Origin: Betaproteobacteria bacterium
GTDB lineage: Bacteria; Pseudomonadota; Gammaproteobacteria; Burkholderiales; SG8-39
DNA: 64,000 nt
Direction: 5' to 3'
Assembly (NCBI GenBank): GCA_009693435.1
Contig: SHXF01000002.1
Location: 62,001-126,000, forward strand
A program made the translations under genes and the position numbers. The notes beneath the pieces were generated by a model that was not told where the DNA came from, did no database searches, and worked only from the letters and a program-made list of their open reading frames with translations. Below, piece after piece: positions 51,132 to 59,500 of the stretch (position 1 is the first letter of the stretch; each line of letters starts with the position of its first letter).

Positions 51132-52106
51132 TCACTGCAAACTCGGCTTCTTCATGAACGCTTGACGGTCGGCCGACTTTATCTCGACGTGGGAGATGAC
51201 GCCCTCGCGCGAAATCGTCAGGGGCACCACGGTGCCGGCGGGCCCGGTCTTCCACACCTTGCGAAAAAAATCGGCCAGTCCTGAGGGCGGCTTGCCCGCC
51301 ACTTCGAGCAACTGATCGCCATCCTTTATCGAGCCGCCTGCGGCCGGACCGCCGTCCGACAGTCCGGCCACCATCAGCTTGCCATCGACCTCGCTGGCAT
51401 ACAGTCCCAGCCACGGGCGGGGCAGGCCGGCAGCGCGGCCGAGTTTGAGCATGTCCTCGAAAATCGGCTCGAGCAAGTCGATCGGCACGATCATGTTGCC
51501 CTGTACGGTATTGCTGCCCGCTTTCTCCTGGACCAGCAGCGAGCCGACGCCGAGCAACTTGCCATCCGGACCGAGCAGCGCCGAACCGCCCCATTGCGGA
51601 TGCGCAGGCGCGGTGAACACCGCCTCGTCGATGACATATTCCCAGTAACCGGCGAACTCGCGCTTGCCGGTCACCTTTGCCTTGAGGGTATGCACGAGCC
51701 CGCCGTGGCCGGCGACGACGACATCGTCGCCCTCGCTCAAGTCGGCGACCGTTCCGCGCGTAAGCGCCGTCGCATTGAGGCGGCCGAGCGGCTGGATCAG
51801 CCCGAACCCGGTGCTCTGGTCGTAGGCGAGCGGATAACCCGCGACAGCCACGCCCTTGTTGGTGGTGAGCCAGATCGCACTGGCTTCGGTGATCAGGTAG
51901 CCCATGGTGAGCACCAGGCCGTCGGCCCGGATGACCACGCCGTTGCCGACGCGCTCGGTGCCCAGCACCGAGGCGGTAAACGCATCCTCGGGTACGTCGG
52001 CCCGGACCAGCACCATGGCGTCCAGCGCCGCGTCGAGGTCGTAGTCGCAGTCTTCGGGACGGGGCTGCATGTTTGCCGGGAAGGCCCAGCCGCGTGATTT
52101 TGCCAT
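51132..52106 (-). CDS. Trypsin-like (S1C/HtrA-type) protein with PDZ domain, catalytic triad apparently lost
   Basis: 324 residues from ATG 52106. The N-terminal HtrA-like beta-barrel is evident (GNGVVIRADGLVLTMGYLIT ... EYVIDEAVFTAPAHPQWGGS ... GKLLGVGSLLVQE), followed by a PDZ domain (PWLGLYASEVDGKLMVAGLS, GGSIKDGDQLLEVAGKPPSG). Compared with the HtrA pattern, the His of TNxHVV is Tyr (LTMGYLI), the Asp of TDLALL is Gly (STGFGLI), and the Ser of GNSGGP is not in place (PQWGGSA). No signal peptide is visible. It may be a scaffold rather than a protease. The open frame continues upstream into ParDE debris, which is not part of this protein. Confidence 0.82.
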   Translation of the reverse strand: MAKSRGWAFPANMQPRPEDCDYDLDAALDAMVLVRADVPEDAFTASVLGTERVGNGVVIRADGLVLTMGYLITEASAIWLTTNKGVAVAGYPLAYDQSTGFGLIQPLGRLNATALTRGTVADLSEGDDVVVAGHGGLVHTLKAKVTGKREFAGYWEYVIDEAVFTAPAHPQWGGSALLGPDGKLLGVGSLLVQEKAGSNTVQGNMIVPIDLLEPIFEDMLKLGRAAGLPRPWLGLYASEVDGKLMVAGLSDGGPAAGGSIKDGDQLLEVAGKPPSGLADFFRKVWKTGPAGTVVPLTISREGVISHVEIKSADRQAFMKKPSLQ

Positions 52107-52181
52107 CGGATCTCCATTTGTCTCCGGGATGTTGCCTATATTGCCGGATTTGGGCAAGGGCCAGTCGTACAGGGCCAGTCT

Positions 52182-52256
52182 TGTCCAGTAGCGATCGATC
52201 GCTGCAGCGACCTCCCGGCTCGCCAGCTCGCGCGGGATGACCGGCCTGGATTTCAC
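52182..52256 (-). pseudogene. ParE toxin, N-terminal fragment
   Basis: From GTG 52256, overlapping the parD stop as GTGA, the frame encodes VKSRPVIPRELASREVAAAI then DRY, which is the start of a ParE-type toxin. After about 25 codons similarity ends. The rest of the gene has been replaced by sequence leading into the PDZ-protein gene. Confidence 0.65.
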
Positions 52257-52493
52257 CCCCGGGCGCGTCGCTGGACACGCTTGCGCAGTGTGCCGAAATA
52301 AGCCGCATCCGCCGCTGCCGCCACGACGGACGCGGCCCCGTCCAGCAACAGGCCGCGCAGATGCATCCGCTGCGCATCCTTGCGGATCGGCTCGCACACG
52401 TATTCGCTGCAGGTGCCCTAGCCACGCTGCGCGACCTGCTCGTCGACGAAGTCCTCGAGCGAATCCGGCAGGGATAGGTGCATCGTGCTCATA
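52255..52493 (-). pseudogene. parD: ParD antitoxin with premature stop
   Basis: From ATG 52493 the frame reads MSTMHLSLPDSLEDFVDEQV then AQRG, an in-frame TAG at 52420-52418, and continues GTCSEYVCEPIRKDAQRMHL, RGLLLDGAAS and DAAYFGTLRKRVQ to a natural stop at 52255. Intact ParD proteins have a Tyr codon at the TAG position, so a single base change (TAC or TAT to TAG) is enough to explain it. Confidence 0.78.
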
Positions 52494-52735
52494 GGTTGAT
52501 CTTAGGATTGATATTAGAGATTTTGGAAAATTTGGAAAAGACATCGTTATTCCAACGATGTATGAGCCTGGAAAGCGTTTGAGGCAGGTGAATCGACGGA
52601 TAAAGTGAAGCCGACGGGCGCGGAAAGTCGATCTTCCGGAAGAGTAAGCTGTCAAGTCCCCGAAACATTTCCACGCCATGCGGTTGGCCCAATCCGTCTA
52701 AACTTGAAAAAAACCACGACTGCAACAGGAGCCAC

Positions 52736-53629
52736 ATGCACATCACCATGCTGGGCACGGGGGCCGCATTCCCCGATCCGGACCGCGCCCAATCGGGCAT
52801 TCTGCTGACGCTGGACAACGGTCGGCACTATCTGTTCGACTGCGGCGCGGGCATCACGCACAATATGGTGCGCGCCAATGTCAATCCGGCGGACGTGCCA
52901 TTCGTCTTTCTCACCCACCTGCACCACGACCACACATGCGATTTTCCGCTGTTCGCCATCACCGGATGGATGTGGTCGCGCCAGGGTTCGCCCATCGTGG
53001 TCGGACCGAAGGGCACGAAGCACTTCTGCAGCCATCTGTTCGAAGGCGGCGCGTTCCACAGCGACTTCCTCGCGCGCAGCCACTATCCGGCGCGCCAGAA
53101 AAATCTCGAGGCGGTCCGCCCCGATGTGCGCGAATGCGCGCCCGGCCTCGCCTACGAGGACGAGCATGTGCGCATCACCTGCGACTGGGTGGAGCACATC
53201 CCGCGGGAGATCAGCGAGTGCTTCGGCGTGCGCGTGGAAGCGGAGGGAAAGGTGATCGCCTTCAGCGGCGACACCGCGCCCTGCGAAGCCATGGTCGAGC
53301 TCGCCCGCGACGCCGACTTGCTACTGCATGAATGCACTTTCCCGGAAGCATTCATCGAACATCGCAAGAAGACCGGCGTGGGAATATTCGCGCACACCAG
53401 CCCGACCGAACTCGGGGCGATCGCGAAACGGGCCAACGTGAAAAGCCTGGTCGCCACCCATTTCGGGCACTTCGACTCTACGAGTCCCGTGATCAAGCGG
53501 GCGGCGAAGCTGCACTTCCCCGTGGAACTGATGGGACCGCACCTGATGGACGACGTGGTGCGGGATATCCGCAAAAATTACACGGGCACGCTCAGGCTGG
53601 CCGAGGACCTGATGCGCATCGATCTGTAA
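52736..53629 (+). CDS. MBL-fold metallo-hydrolase, RNase Z/AtsA-like
   Basis: 297 residues from ATG 52736 (AGGAG upstream). Metallo-beta-lactamase fold: MHITMLGTGAAFPDPDRAQS, metal motif FLTHLHHDHTCDF (HxHxDH), VIAFSGDTAPCEAMVE (Asp) and SLVATHFGHFD (last His). The metal site for two zinc ions appears complete. It starts a plus-strand run with a second MBL gene 12 bp downstream. Relatives act on phosphodiesters, sulfate esters or lactones; the substrate is unknown. Confidence 0.89.
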   Translation: MHITMLGTGAAFPDPDRAQSGILLTLDNGRHYLFDCGAGITHNMVRANVNPADVPFVFLTHLHHDHTCDFPLFAITGWMWSRQGSPIVVGPKGTKHFCSHLFEGGAFHSDFLARSHYPARQKNLEAVRPDVRECAPGLAYEDEHVRITCDWVEHIPREISECFGVRVEAEGKVIAFSGDTAPCEAMVELARDADLLLHECTFPEAFIEHRKKTGVGIFAHTSPTELGAIAKRANVKSLVATHFGHFDSTSPVIKRAAKLHFPVELMGPHLMDDVVRDIRKNYTGTLRLAEDLMRIDL

Positions 53630-53641
53630 GCGGGGGCGGGC

Positions 53642-54709
53642 ATGGCAAATCAAGGCGTTCACTACCGGGATCATTATTTTCCGAACACCGAAACGCTGGG
53701 TGCGGCCGAGATGCGCATCACGGCGCTCGGCACCGGGCGTCCCTTCCTGCGCCCGGCGCAGGCGAATGCCGGCTGGCTGGTGGAACTGGGCAATGGCGAC
53801 AAGTTCATGTTCGATTTCGGTTTCGGCACGCAGATGAATTTCTCCGGACTGGAAGTGCCCTATGAGCGCATGACGGCCTACTTCGCGACGCATCTGCACA
53901 CCGATCATGTCGGCGATTTTCCGCAGATCTGGGTGGGGAGCTGGGTGGGTGGCCGGCTGGCGCCGCTGGAGGTCTACGGGCCGAGCGGGACTGAAGCGCG
54001 CTACGGCATGAAGCACTTCATCGAGCGCACCAGGGAAGCGTACGCCTGGGACACCGACACGCGCGTGGGCTTCCTGCCGGCCGTCGGCGCCGAAATCAAC
54101 GTGCACGAATTCAATTACGCAAAAACGCACGTCGTGTATGAAAAGAACGGCGTGAAAATCACCAGCTTTCCCGCGGTGCACATTTACGACGGACCGGTAA
54201 GCTACCGGCTAGACTGGGCAGGCCTTTCCTTCGTCTACTCCGGCGATACGACGCCCAGCCATTTCATGGTCGATAATGCGAAGAACGCCGATCTCGTGAT
54301 ACACGATACCTACAATACGGTGGCGCAACTGGTGGCGAGGTCTGGCTATGACGAACGCGGTGCCCGGGGCATGGCCGGATACGTGCACTCGCTGCCGAAC
54401 GAAGCGGGCAAGGTGTTCGACCTGATCCGGCCGCGTCTGGCGGTGGGATTCCATTTTTTCAACGATTTCGACACCGCGCCCGAAATGGAAGCGGAGATCC
54501 GCAAGACCTACGCGGGGCCGCTCGCGTTGGCAAAGGACCTGATGGTGTTCAACGTGACGCGCGAGCGCATCGTCACCCGCATGGCAGTGACCAGCGCGCA
54601 CGTGTGGCCGAGCCGGCCGGATAATGGCAAGGCCTTCCAGCAGGCGCCGCGCAAGGAACGAATGACCATGTCGCCCTGGCTGTCGGAGAAGCAGGTTTTT
54701 CCAAAATAG
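53642..54709 (+). CDS. MBL-fold metallo-hydrolase (long type, copy 1)
   Basis: 355 residues. YRDHYFPNTETLGAAEMRIT leads into the fold (ALGTGRPFLRPAQANAGWLV), with metal motif ATHLHTDHVGDF, FVYSGDTTPSHFMVDNA and a C-terminal VTSAHVWPSRPDN segment. It is highly similar along its length to the protein at 56018. It ends 2 bp before a Bug receptor gene, so hydrolase and receptor are co-expressed. Related proteins are sometimes given names linked to guanitoxin biosynthesis (GntH); I cannot confirm such a role here and no other gene of that pathway is visible. Confidence 0.88.
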   Translation: MANQGVHYRDHYFPNTETLGAAEMRITALGTGRPFLRPAQANAGWLVELGNGDKFMFDFGFGTQMNFSGLEVPYERMTAYFATHLHTDHVGDFPQIWVGSWVGGRLAPLEVYGPSGTEARYGMKHFIERTREAYAWDTDTRVGFLPAVGAEINVHEFNYAKTHVVYEKNGVKITSFPAVHIYDGPVSYRLDWAGLSFVYSGDTTPSHFMVDNAKNADLVIHDTYNTVAQLVARSGYDERGARGMAGYVHSLPNEAGKVFDLIRPRLAVGFHFFNDFDTAPEMEAEIRKTYAGPLALAKDLMVFNVTRERIVTRMAVTSAHVWPSRPDNGKAFQQAPRKERMTMSPWLSEKQVFPK

Positions 54710-54711
54710 AC

Positions 54712-55710
54712 ATGAAAGGAATGCGCATGCAGGGCTTCGCCACCATTTCACGCGCCGTATGCGCCTGTCTCATGCTGCTCGGGCTCGCGATGCCCGCAGG
54801 CGCGCAGCCTTACCCTTCCAAGCCGATCCGCATCATCAACCCGTTTACGCCCGGAGGCACCGGAGAAATCGTGTTTCGCATGCTGGCGCCCGCGCTGGAG
54901 GAGCGCCTCGGCCAGCGCATCCTCCTCGAGAACCGGGTCGGCGCGGGCGGCAACATCGGCGCCGAGGCAACGGCCACTGCGCCGGCCGATGGCTACACGC
55001 TGATGCTGGGCACGACCAATATCTTCACCATCAACCAGTTCCTGTTCGCAAAAATGCCGTTCGACCCGCTGAAGGCGTTTGCGCCCATCGTCATGGTGGT
55101 GGACGTGCCCTCGGTGTTCTATGCGTCATCGGCGGTGCCGGCAAGCACCCTGCGCGAGTTCGTTGCCTGGGCGCGCGACAATGCGGGCAAAGTGAATTAC
55201 GCGTCACCCGGCAATGGCACGACGCCGCACCTCAACGTCGAATTGCTCGCGCAGCTTGCCGACCTCAAGCTGGTGCACGTGCCGTACAAAGGGCTGCAGC
55301 CGGCGCTCGCGGCGGTGCTGGCAAACGACGTGCAGCTCTATCTCGGGGGCGTCGGCGCGGGGCTCGGACACCTGAAGGGCGGCAAGGTGAAGGCGCTTGC
55401 CATCGGCAGCCGCGCGCGACTCCCCGGCTTGCCCGAGGTGCCGACCTTGATCGAGTCGGGCTACAAGGATTTCACGGCAAGCAACTGGTTCGCGCTGGTG
55501 GCGCCGGCAGGGACCGATGCGCAGATCATCGACCGCTGGAACGCGGAGATACGGCGCGCGCTGCAGCTGCCCGAGACGCAAAAGCGTATCGTCGAACTGG
55601 GATTCGTCCCGGGCGCCGGTTCGCCGGCAGACCTCGCGCGCCAGATGGCGGACGAAGCGAAGTTGTGGGAGCGGGTGATCAGGACCGGGCGCATCAGCAT
55701 CAATAACTGA
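54712..55710 (+). CDS. Bug/TctC-family solute-binding protein (MBL-linked, copy 1)
   Basis: 332 residues with signal peptide (FATISRAVCACLMLLGLAMP then AGAQPYPSKP). Bug landmarks: PIRIINPFTPGGTGEIVFRM, LLENRVGAGGNIGAEATA, LKLVHVPYKGLQP and SGYKDFTASNWFALVAPAGT. It follows an MBL gene with a 2-bp gap; the same MBL-Bug pair recurs at 56018-58066. No permease is adjacent; tctAB lie about 6 kb downstream. Confidence 0.91.
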   Translation: MKGMRMQGFATISRAVCACLMLLGLAMPAGAQPYPSKPIRIINPFTPGGTGEIVFRMLAPALEERLGQRILLENRVGAGGNIGAEATATAPADGYTLMLGTTNIFTINQFLFAKMPFDPLKAFAPIVMVVDVPSVFYASSAVPASTLREFVAWARDNAGKVNYASPGNGTTPHLNVELLAQLADLKLVHVPYKGLQPALAAVLANDVQLYLGGVGAGLGHLKGGKVKALAIGSRARLPGLPEVPTLIESGYKDFTASNWFALVAPAGTDAQIIDRWNAEIRRALQLPETQKRIVELGFVPGAGSPADLARQMADEAKLWERVIRTGRISINN

Positions 55711-55750
55711 TCCTCTCGAGATGCATGACATTGCTCCGGCTGAGATTGTT

Positions 55751-55925
55751 GTCCTTCGACGGGCTCAGGACGAACGGAGGCGACTATGTCCTTCGACAGG
55801 CTCAGGACGAACGGAGGCGACTATGTCCTTCGACAGGCTCGGGACGAACGGATACGACTATGTCCTTCGACAGGCTCGGGAAGTACGGATACGACTATGT
55901 CCTTCGACTGGCTCAGGACGAACGG
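55751..55925. repeat. Five tandem 37-bp repeats containing the CTTCGACAGGCTCAG motif
   Basis: Units begin at 55751, 55788, 55825, 55862 and 55899, each GTCCTTCGACAGGCTCAGGA then CGAACGGAGGCGACTAT with a few substitutions. Each unit contains a short GTCCT/AGGAC dyad. There are no spacers of varying sequence. The array fills most of the gap between the two MBL-Bug modules, and no gene lies in the 307-bp gap. Confidence 0.9.
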
Positions 55926-56017
55926 AGTACGTTTGTCGCTGGTTGCGGAATACGCAACAGCCCCTGCAGCAGAAGACGCCGAGTTAGTTTGATGACATCC
56001 AACAAGGAGCTTGATCG

Positions 56018-57073
56018 ATGACCCAGTATCGCGAACATTTCTTCCCCAACACCGAATCGCTGGGCGCAGACGAGATGCGCATCACCGCGCTCGGCACCGG
56101 CCGGCCTTTCCTGCGTCCGGCGCAGGCCAACGCCGGCTGGCTGATAGAGCTGGGCAACGGCGAGAAGTTCATGTTCGATTTCGGTTTCGGCACGCAGTCC
56201 AATTTCGGCGCGCTGGAGATTCCCTACCAGGCCATGACCGCCTATTTCGCCACCCACCTGCACACCGACCACGTGGGGGATTTTGCCCAGATCTGGATCG
56301 GCAGCTGGCTGGGCGGCCGCGCGACACCGCTGGAGGTGTATGGTCCGTCGAGCAACGAAGAGCGCTTCGGCTTCGCCTACTTCATCCAGAAACAGCGCGA
56401 GTCCTACTCCTGGGACACCGAGACGCGGCGCGGCACGGCCAACATGCTGGGCGCCGAAGTCAACGTGCACGAATTCGACTATTCGAAAGTGCATGTGGTG
56501 TACGAAAAGAACGGGGTGAAGATCACCAGCTTTCCCGCGGTGCACATCTACGACGGCCCGGTCAGTCTGCGCCTGGAATGGAACGGCCTCACCCTCGTTT
56601 ATTCGGGTGACACCACGCCTTCGTACTTCATGGTCGAGAACGGCAAGGGCGCGGATGTGCTGATCCACGAAACCTTCAATACCGTGAAACAGCTCATGGA
56701 ACGATCCGGCTATCCCGAGCGCATGGCGCGCGCCGTGGGGACGGTGGTCCACTCCGATCCCACCGAGGCGGGCAAGGTGCTCTCGGAGTGCAATCCACGG
56801 CTTGCCGTGGCTTTCCACTTCTTCAACGACTTCGACACCGCGCCGGAAATGGAAGCGGCGATCCGCACGCATTACAAGGGGCCGCTCGCGCTGGCCAAGG
56901 ACATGATGGTGTTCAACGTGACCAAAGAGAAGATCGTCACGCGCATGGCGGTGACCAGCTCCCATGTCTGGCCGAACAAGGAACAGCATGACGCGTTCCG
57001 CAAGGCGCCGGTCGGCAAGCCGATGGTGATGTCGCGCTGGCTGGCCGACAAGCAGGTCTTTCCGAAGTTCTGA
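56018..57073 (+). CDS. MBL-fold metallo-hydrolase (long type, copy 2)
   Basis: 351 residues from ATG 56018 (AAGGAG upstream). It has the same architecture as copy 1: YREHFFPNTESLGADEMRIT, ATHLHTDHVGDFAQIW, LVYSGDTTPSYFMVENG, VTSSHVWPNKEQH and the ending KQVFPKF. The metal ligands are conserved. A Bug receptor gene follows 15 bp downstream. The duplication probably gave enzymes for two related esters or lactones (inferred). Confidence 0.89.
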   Translation: MTQYREHFFPNTESLGADEMRITALGTGRPFLRPAQANAGWLIELGNGEKFMFDFGFGTQSNFGALEIPYQAMTAYFATHLHTDHVGDFAQIWIGSWLGGRATPLEVYGPSSNEERFGFAYFIQKQRESYSWDTETRRGTANMLGAEVNVHEFDYSKVHVVYEKNGVKITSFPAVHIYDGPVSLRLEWNGLTLVYSGDTTPSYFMVENGKGADVLIHETFNTVKQLMERSGYPERMARAVGTVVHSDPTEAGKVLSECNPRLAVAFHFFNDFDTAPEMEAAIRTHYKGPLALAKDMMVFNVTKEKIVTRMAVTSSHVWPNKEQHDAFRKAPVGKPMVMSRWLADKQVFPKF

Positions 57074-57088
57074 GCAGGAGCCGCTGCG

Positions 57089-58066
57089 ATGATCCGTTTG
57101 CTGTATCTCCTGCTGTATCCGATTGCATTGCTGCTGCCGGGCATGACCGCCGCACAGGACTGGCCGGTGCGCCCGGTTCGTTTCGTCATTCCGTCCGGTC
57201 CGGGCGGCGTCATGGAGGCGGTGCTCGCCGCCACCAATCCACTGGTCGAAGCGCGTCTGGGGCAGCGCGTGCTGCTGGAAAACCGGCCGGGTGGCGGCGG
57301 CAATGTCGGCGCGCAGGCGGTGCTTGCCTCGGCGCCCGACGGTTACACCATCCTTGCCGGGCCGAGCAATGTCATCGTCACCAACCCGTATTTCTACGAG
57401 AAGATGTCCTTCGATCCGCTGAAGGAGTTCATTCCGATCACGATGCTGGTCGATGTTCCGCTGGTGGTATCGGTCAGCGCGAAATTGCCGATCGAGTCGC
57501 TGCGCGAACTGCTGGAACACATACGGGCGAATCCGGGCAAGATCAATTACCCCTCGCCCGGCATCGGCACGCCGCCGCATTTTGCCGGCGAAATGCTCAC
57601 CCGTGCCGCGGGGTTGAACGCGGTGCATGTCCCCTACAAAGGCGCAAGTGCCGCGGGGATCGCCCTGATCACCAATGAGGTGCAGTTCTTCATCATCGGC
57701 TATGCCAGTTTGCGCGGGCAGATACAGGGAAATCTGGTACGCCCCATCGCAGTGGCTGCCGCGGCGCGGCTCGCCGCCCTGCCCAATGTGCCCACCATAG
57801 CCGAGAGCGGGTATCCGAAGATCGCAGCGGACATAGAGGGGGCCTGGTGGGGACTGTTCGCGCCCAAGGGGACGCCGGAGGCCATCGTCAATCGCATCGC
57901 CGGCGAATACCGCGCGGCGCTCGCCGCGCCCGAGGTGCAGGCGCGATTGCGCGACGCAGGCCTGGTGGCCGTGGGCAACCGGCCTGCCGAGTTTGCCGCC
58001 ATGCTGCCGCCGCAGGCGGCAAAATGGGAGGCGTTGAGCAAGACGCTGGGGATAAAATTCAACTGA
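57089..58066 (+). CDS. Bug/TctC-family solute-binding protein (MBL-linked, copy 2)
   Basis: 325 residues with signal peptide (IRLLYLLLYPIALLLPGMTA then AQDWPVRP). Motifs: PVRFVIPSGPGGVMEAVLAA, LLENRPGGGGNVGAQAVLA, AVHVPYKGASAAG and SGYPKIAADIEGAWWGLFAP. A good AGGAG ribosome site. It is more diverged from the receptor at 54712 than the two MBL proteins are from each other, which suggests different ligands. Confidence 0.91.
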   Translation: MIRLLYLLLYPIALLLPGMTAAQDWPVRPVRFVIPSGPGGVMEAVLAATNPLVEARLGQRVLLENRPGGGGNVGAQAVLASAPDGYTILAGPSNVIVTNPYFYEKMSFDPLKEFIPITMLVDVPLVVSVSAKLPIESLRELLEHIRANPGKINYPSPGIGTPPHFAGEMLTRAAGLNAVHVPYKGASAAGIALITNEVQFFIIGYASLRGQIQGNLVRPIAVAAAARLAALPNVPTIAESGYPKIAADIEGAWWGLFAPKGTPEAIVNRIAGEYRAALAAPEVQARLRDAGLVAVGNRPAEFAAMLPPQAAKWEALSKTLGIKFN

Positions 58067-58108
58067 TTTCGATCAGCAACTGAAAACTGCGCCGAGGAGC
58101 TCATCCAG

Positions 58109-59500
58109 ATGTCGGAACTGCAGTCAGGCATGGCCGGCGAACAGCCGGCCGAGTACCGCGAGCGCATCGCCGATGCCAACGCGAAGTACCTTTGGCATCC
58201 CATGATCGATCCCAAGGCCTCCGCGGCGAACCCGCCGCTGGTGATCGCCCGCGGCGACGGCGTGCGCGTCTTCGACATCGAGGGGCGCGCCTATCTCGAT
58301 TGCACTGCCGGGCTCTGGTGTGTCAACGTCGGCCACAACCACCCGGCGGTGAAGCGCGCGATCACCGAGCAGCTCGACCGGATTGCGTACTACGCGACGT
58401 TCGGCGACATCTCCAACCCGCCTTCGATCGAGCTTTCGGCGAAGCTGATTTCAATGCTCGCCCCCGAAGGCATGGTCAAGGTTATGTTTTCCTCAGGCGG
58501 GTCGGACGCAAACGAAACCGCATTCAAGCTCGCGCGCCAGTACTGGAAGCTCGAGGGCCGTAGCGACAAAGTCAAGATCCTGTCGTTGCGCAACGCCTAC
58601 CACGGCGTGCACTTCGGCGGGATGTCGGCCAGCGGGAATCCGCTGTGGCGGCGCGCCTACGAGCCGATGATGCCCGGCTTCCTGCAGGTCGAGGGCCCCT
58701 ATCTGTATCGCAATCCGTGGACCGATGATCCATCCAGACTGGGCGAAATGTGCGCGGATTTCCTGGAGCGTGAAATCCGCCATCAGTCGCCCGAGACGGT
58801 GGCGGCATTTGTCATGGAGCCGGTTCAGGGCGCGGGCGGAATGATCGTTCCGCCCGCGAATTACATGCCGCTCGCGCGCGCGATTTGCGACAAGTACAAC
58901 ATCCTGATGATCGCCGATGAAACGGTGACCGGGTTTGGCCGCACCGGATCCCTGTTCGGATCGCGCCACTGGGGGGTGAAGCCGGACATCATGTGTTTTG
59001 CCAAAGGCATCAACTCGGCCTACGTTCCGCTTGGGGCCACCGCGGTGAACGCCCGCGTGGCCGCGGCTTGGGAGCGCAAGGACCCGCTTGCGACCATCAT
59101 GCATGGCTATACGTATTCCGGTCATCCGCTGGCGTGCGCCGCTGCGATCGCGAATCTCAAGGTGGTAGAGGAGGAGCGCTTGACGCAGAACGCCGCCGCG
59201 GTCGGCGCCTATTTTCTGGAACGCCTGGAGACCTTGCGGCGCTTTCCGTCGGTTGGAGATGTCCGCGGACTGGGGTTGATGCTCGTCATCGAACTGGTGC
59301 GCGACAAGAAGACGAAGGAGGCTTACGCCATGGGCGATCCCTTTGGCGTAGCGCTGGGCAAGTTCTGCCGCGAGCGCGGCGCGCTGGTTCGCGTGATGGC
59401 CGGCCGGATCATTCTTTCGCCGGCGCTGATCTTTTCGCGGGAAAACGTCGACGAGGCTGTCGCTGCGATCGAGGCGGGCCTGGCGGCGCTGGACAAGTGA
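58109..59500 (+). CDS. Class III aminotransferase (omega-amino acid:pyruvate type)
   Basis: 463 residues. PLP enzyme of fold type I: FDIEGRAYLDCTAGLWCVNV, MFSSGGSDANETAFKLARQY, LMIADETVTGFGRTG and the Lys-bearing CFAKGINSAYVPLGA. GAGGMIVPP is the substrate-loop region. It transfers the terminal amino group of a diamine or omega-amino acid to pyruvate or a similar acceptor. Its stop overlaps the start of the deacetylase gene as GTGA, strongly linking the two functions, for example in polyamine breakdown. Confidence 0.93.
   Translation: MSELQSGMAGEQPAEYRERIADANAKYLWHPMIDPKASAANPPLVIARGDGVRVFDIEGRAYLDCTAGLWCVNVGHNHPAVKRAITEQLDRIAYYATFGDISNPPSIELSAKLISMLAPEGMVKVMFSSGGSDANETAFKLARQYWKLEGRSDKVKILSLRNAYHGVHFGGMSASGNPLWRRAYEPMMPGFLQVEGPYLYRNPWTDDPSRLGEMCADFLEREIRHQSPETVAAFVMEPVQGAGGMIVPPANYMPLARAICDKYNILMIADETVTGFGRTGSLFGSRHWGVKPDIMCFAKGINSAYVPLGATAVNARVAAAWERKDPLATIMHGYTYSGHPLACAAAIANLKVVEEERLTQNAAAVGAYFLERLETLRRFPSVGDVRGLGLMLVIELVRDKKTKEAYAMGDPFGVALGKFCRERGALVRVMAGRIILSPALIFSRENVDEAVAAIEAGLAALDK

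Noticed and set aside
52107..52679. N-terminal extension of the PDZ protein to a 515-residue product
   Set aside because: The upstream codons read through antitoxin and toxin remnants in another frame; family similarity begins at ATG 52106.
55751..55925. Possible CRISPR array
   Set aside because: The five 37-bp units are directly adjacent with no unique spacers, and there are no cas genes.
53642..57073. Guanitoxin biosynthesis role for the two long MBL proteins
   Set aside because: Only a possible family name resemblance; none of the other genes expected for such a pathway is present, so no functional claim is made.
55913..57628. 571-residue open frame on the minus strand opposite an MBL and a Bug gene
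   Set aside because: Covers two unambiguous genes in antisense; composition typical of shadow frames.
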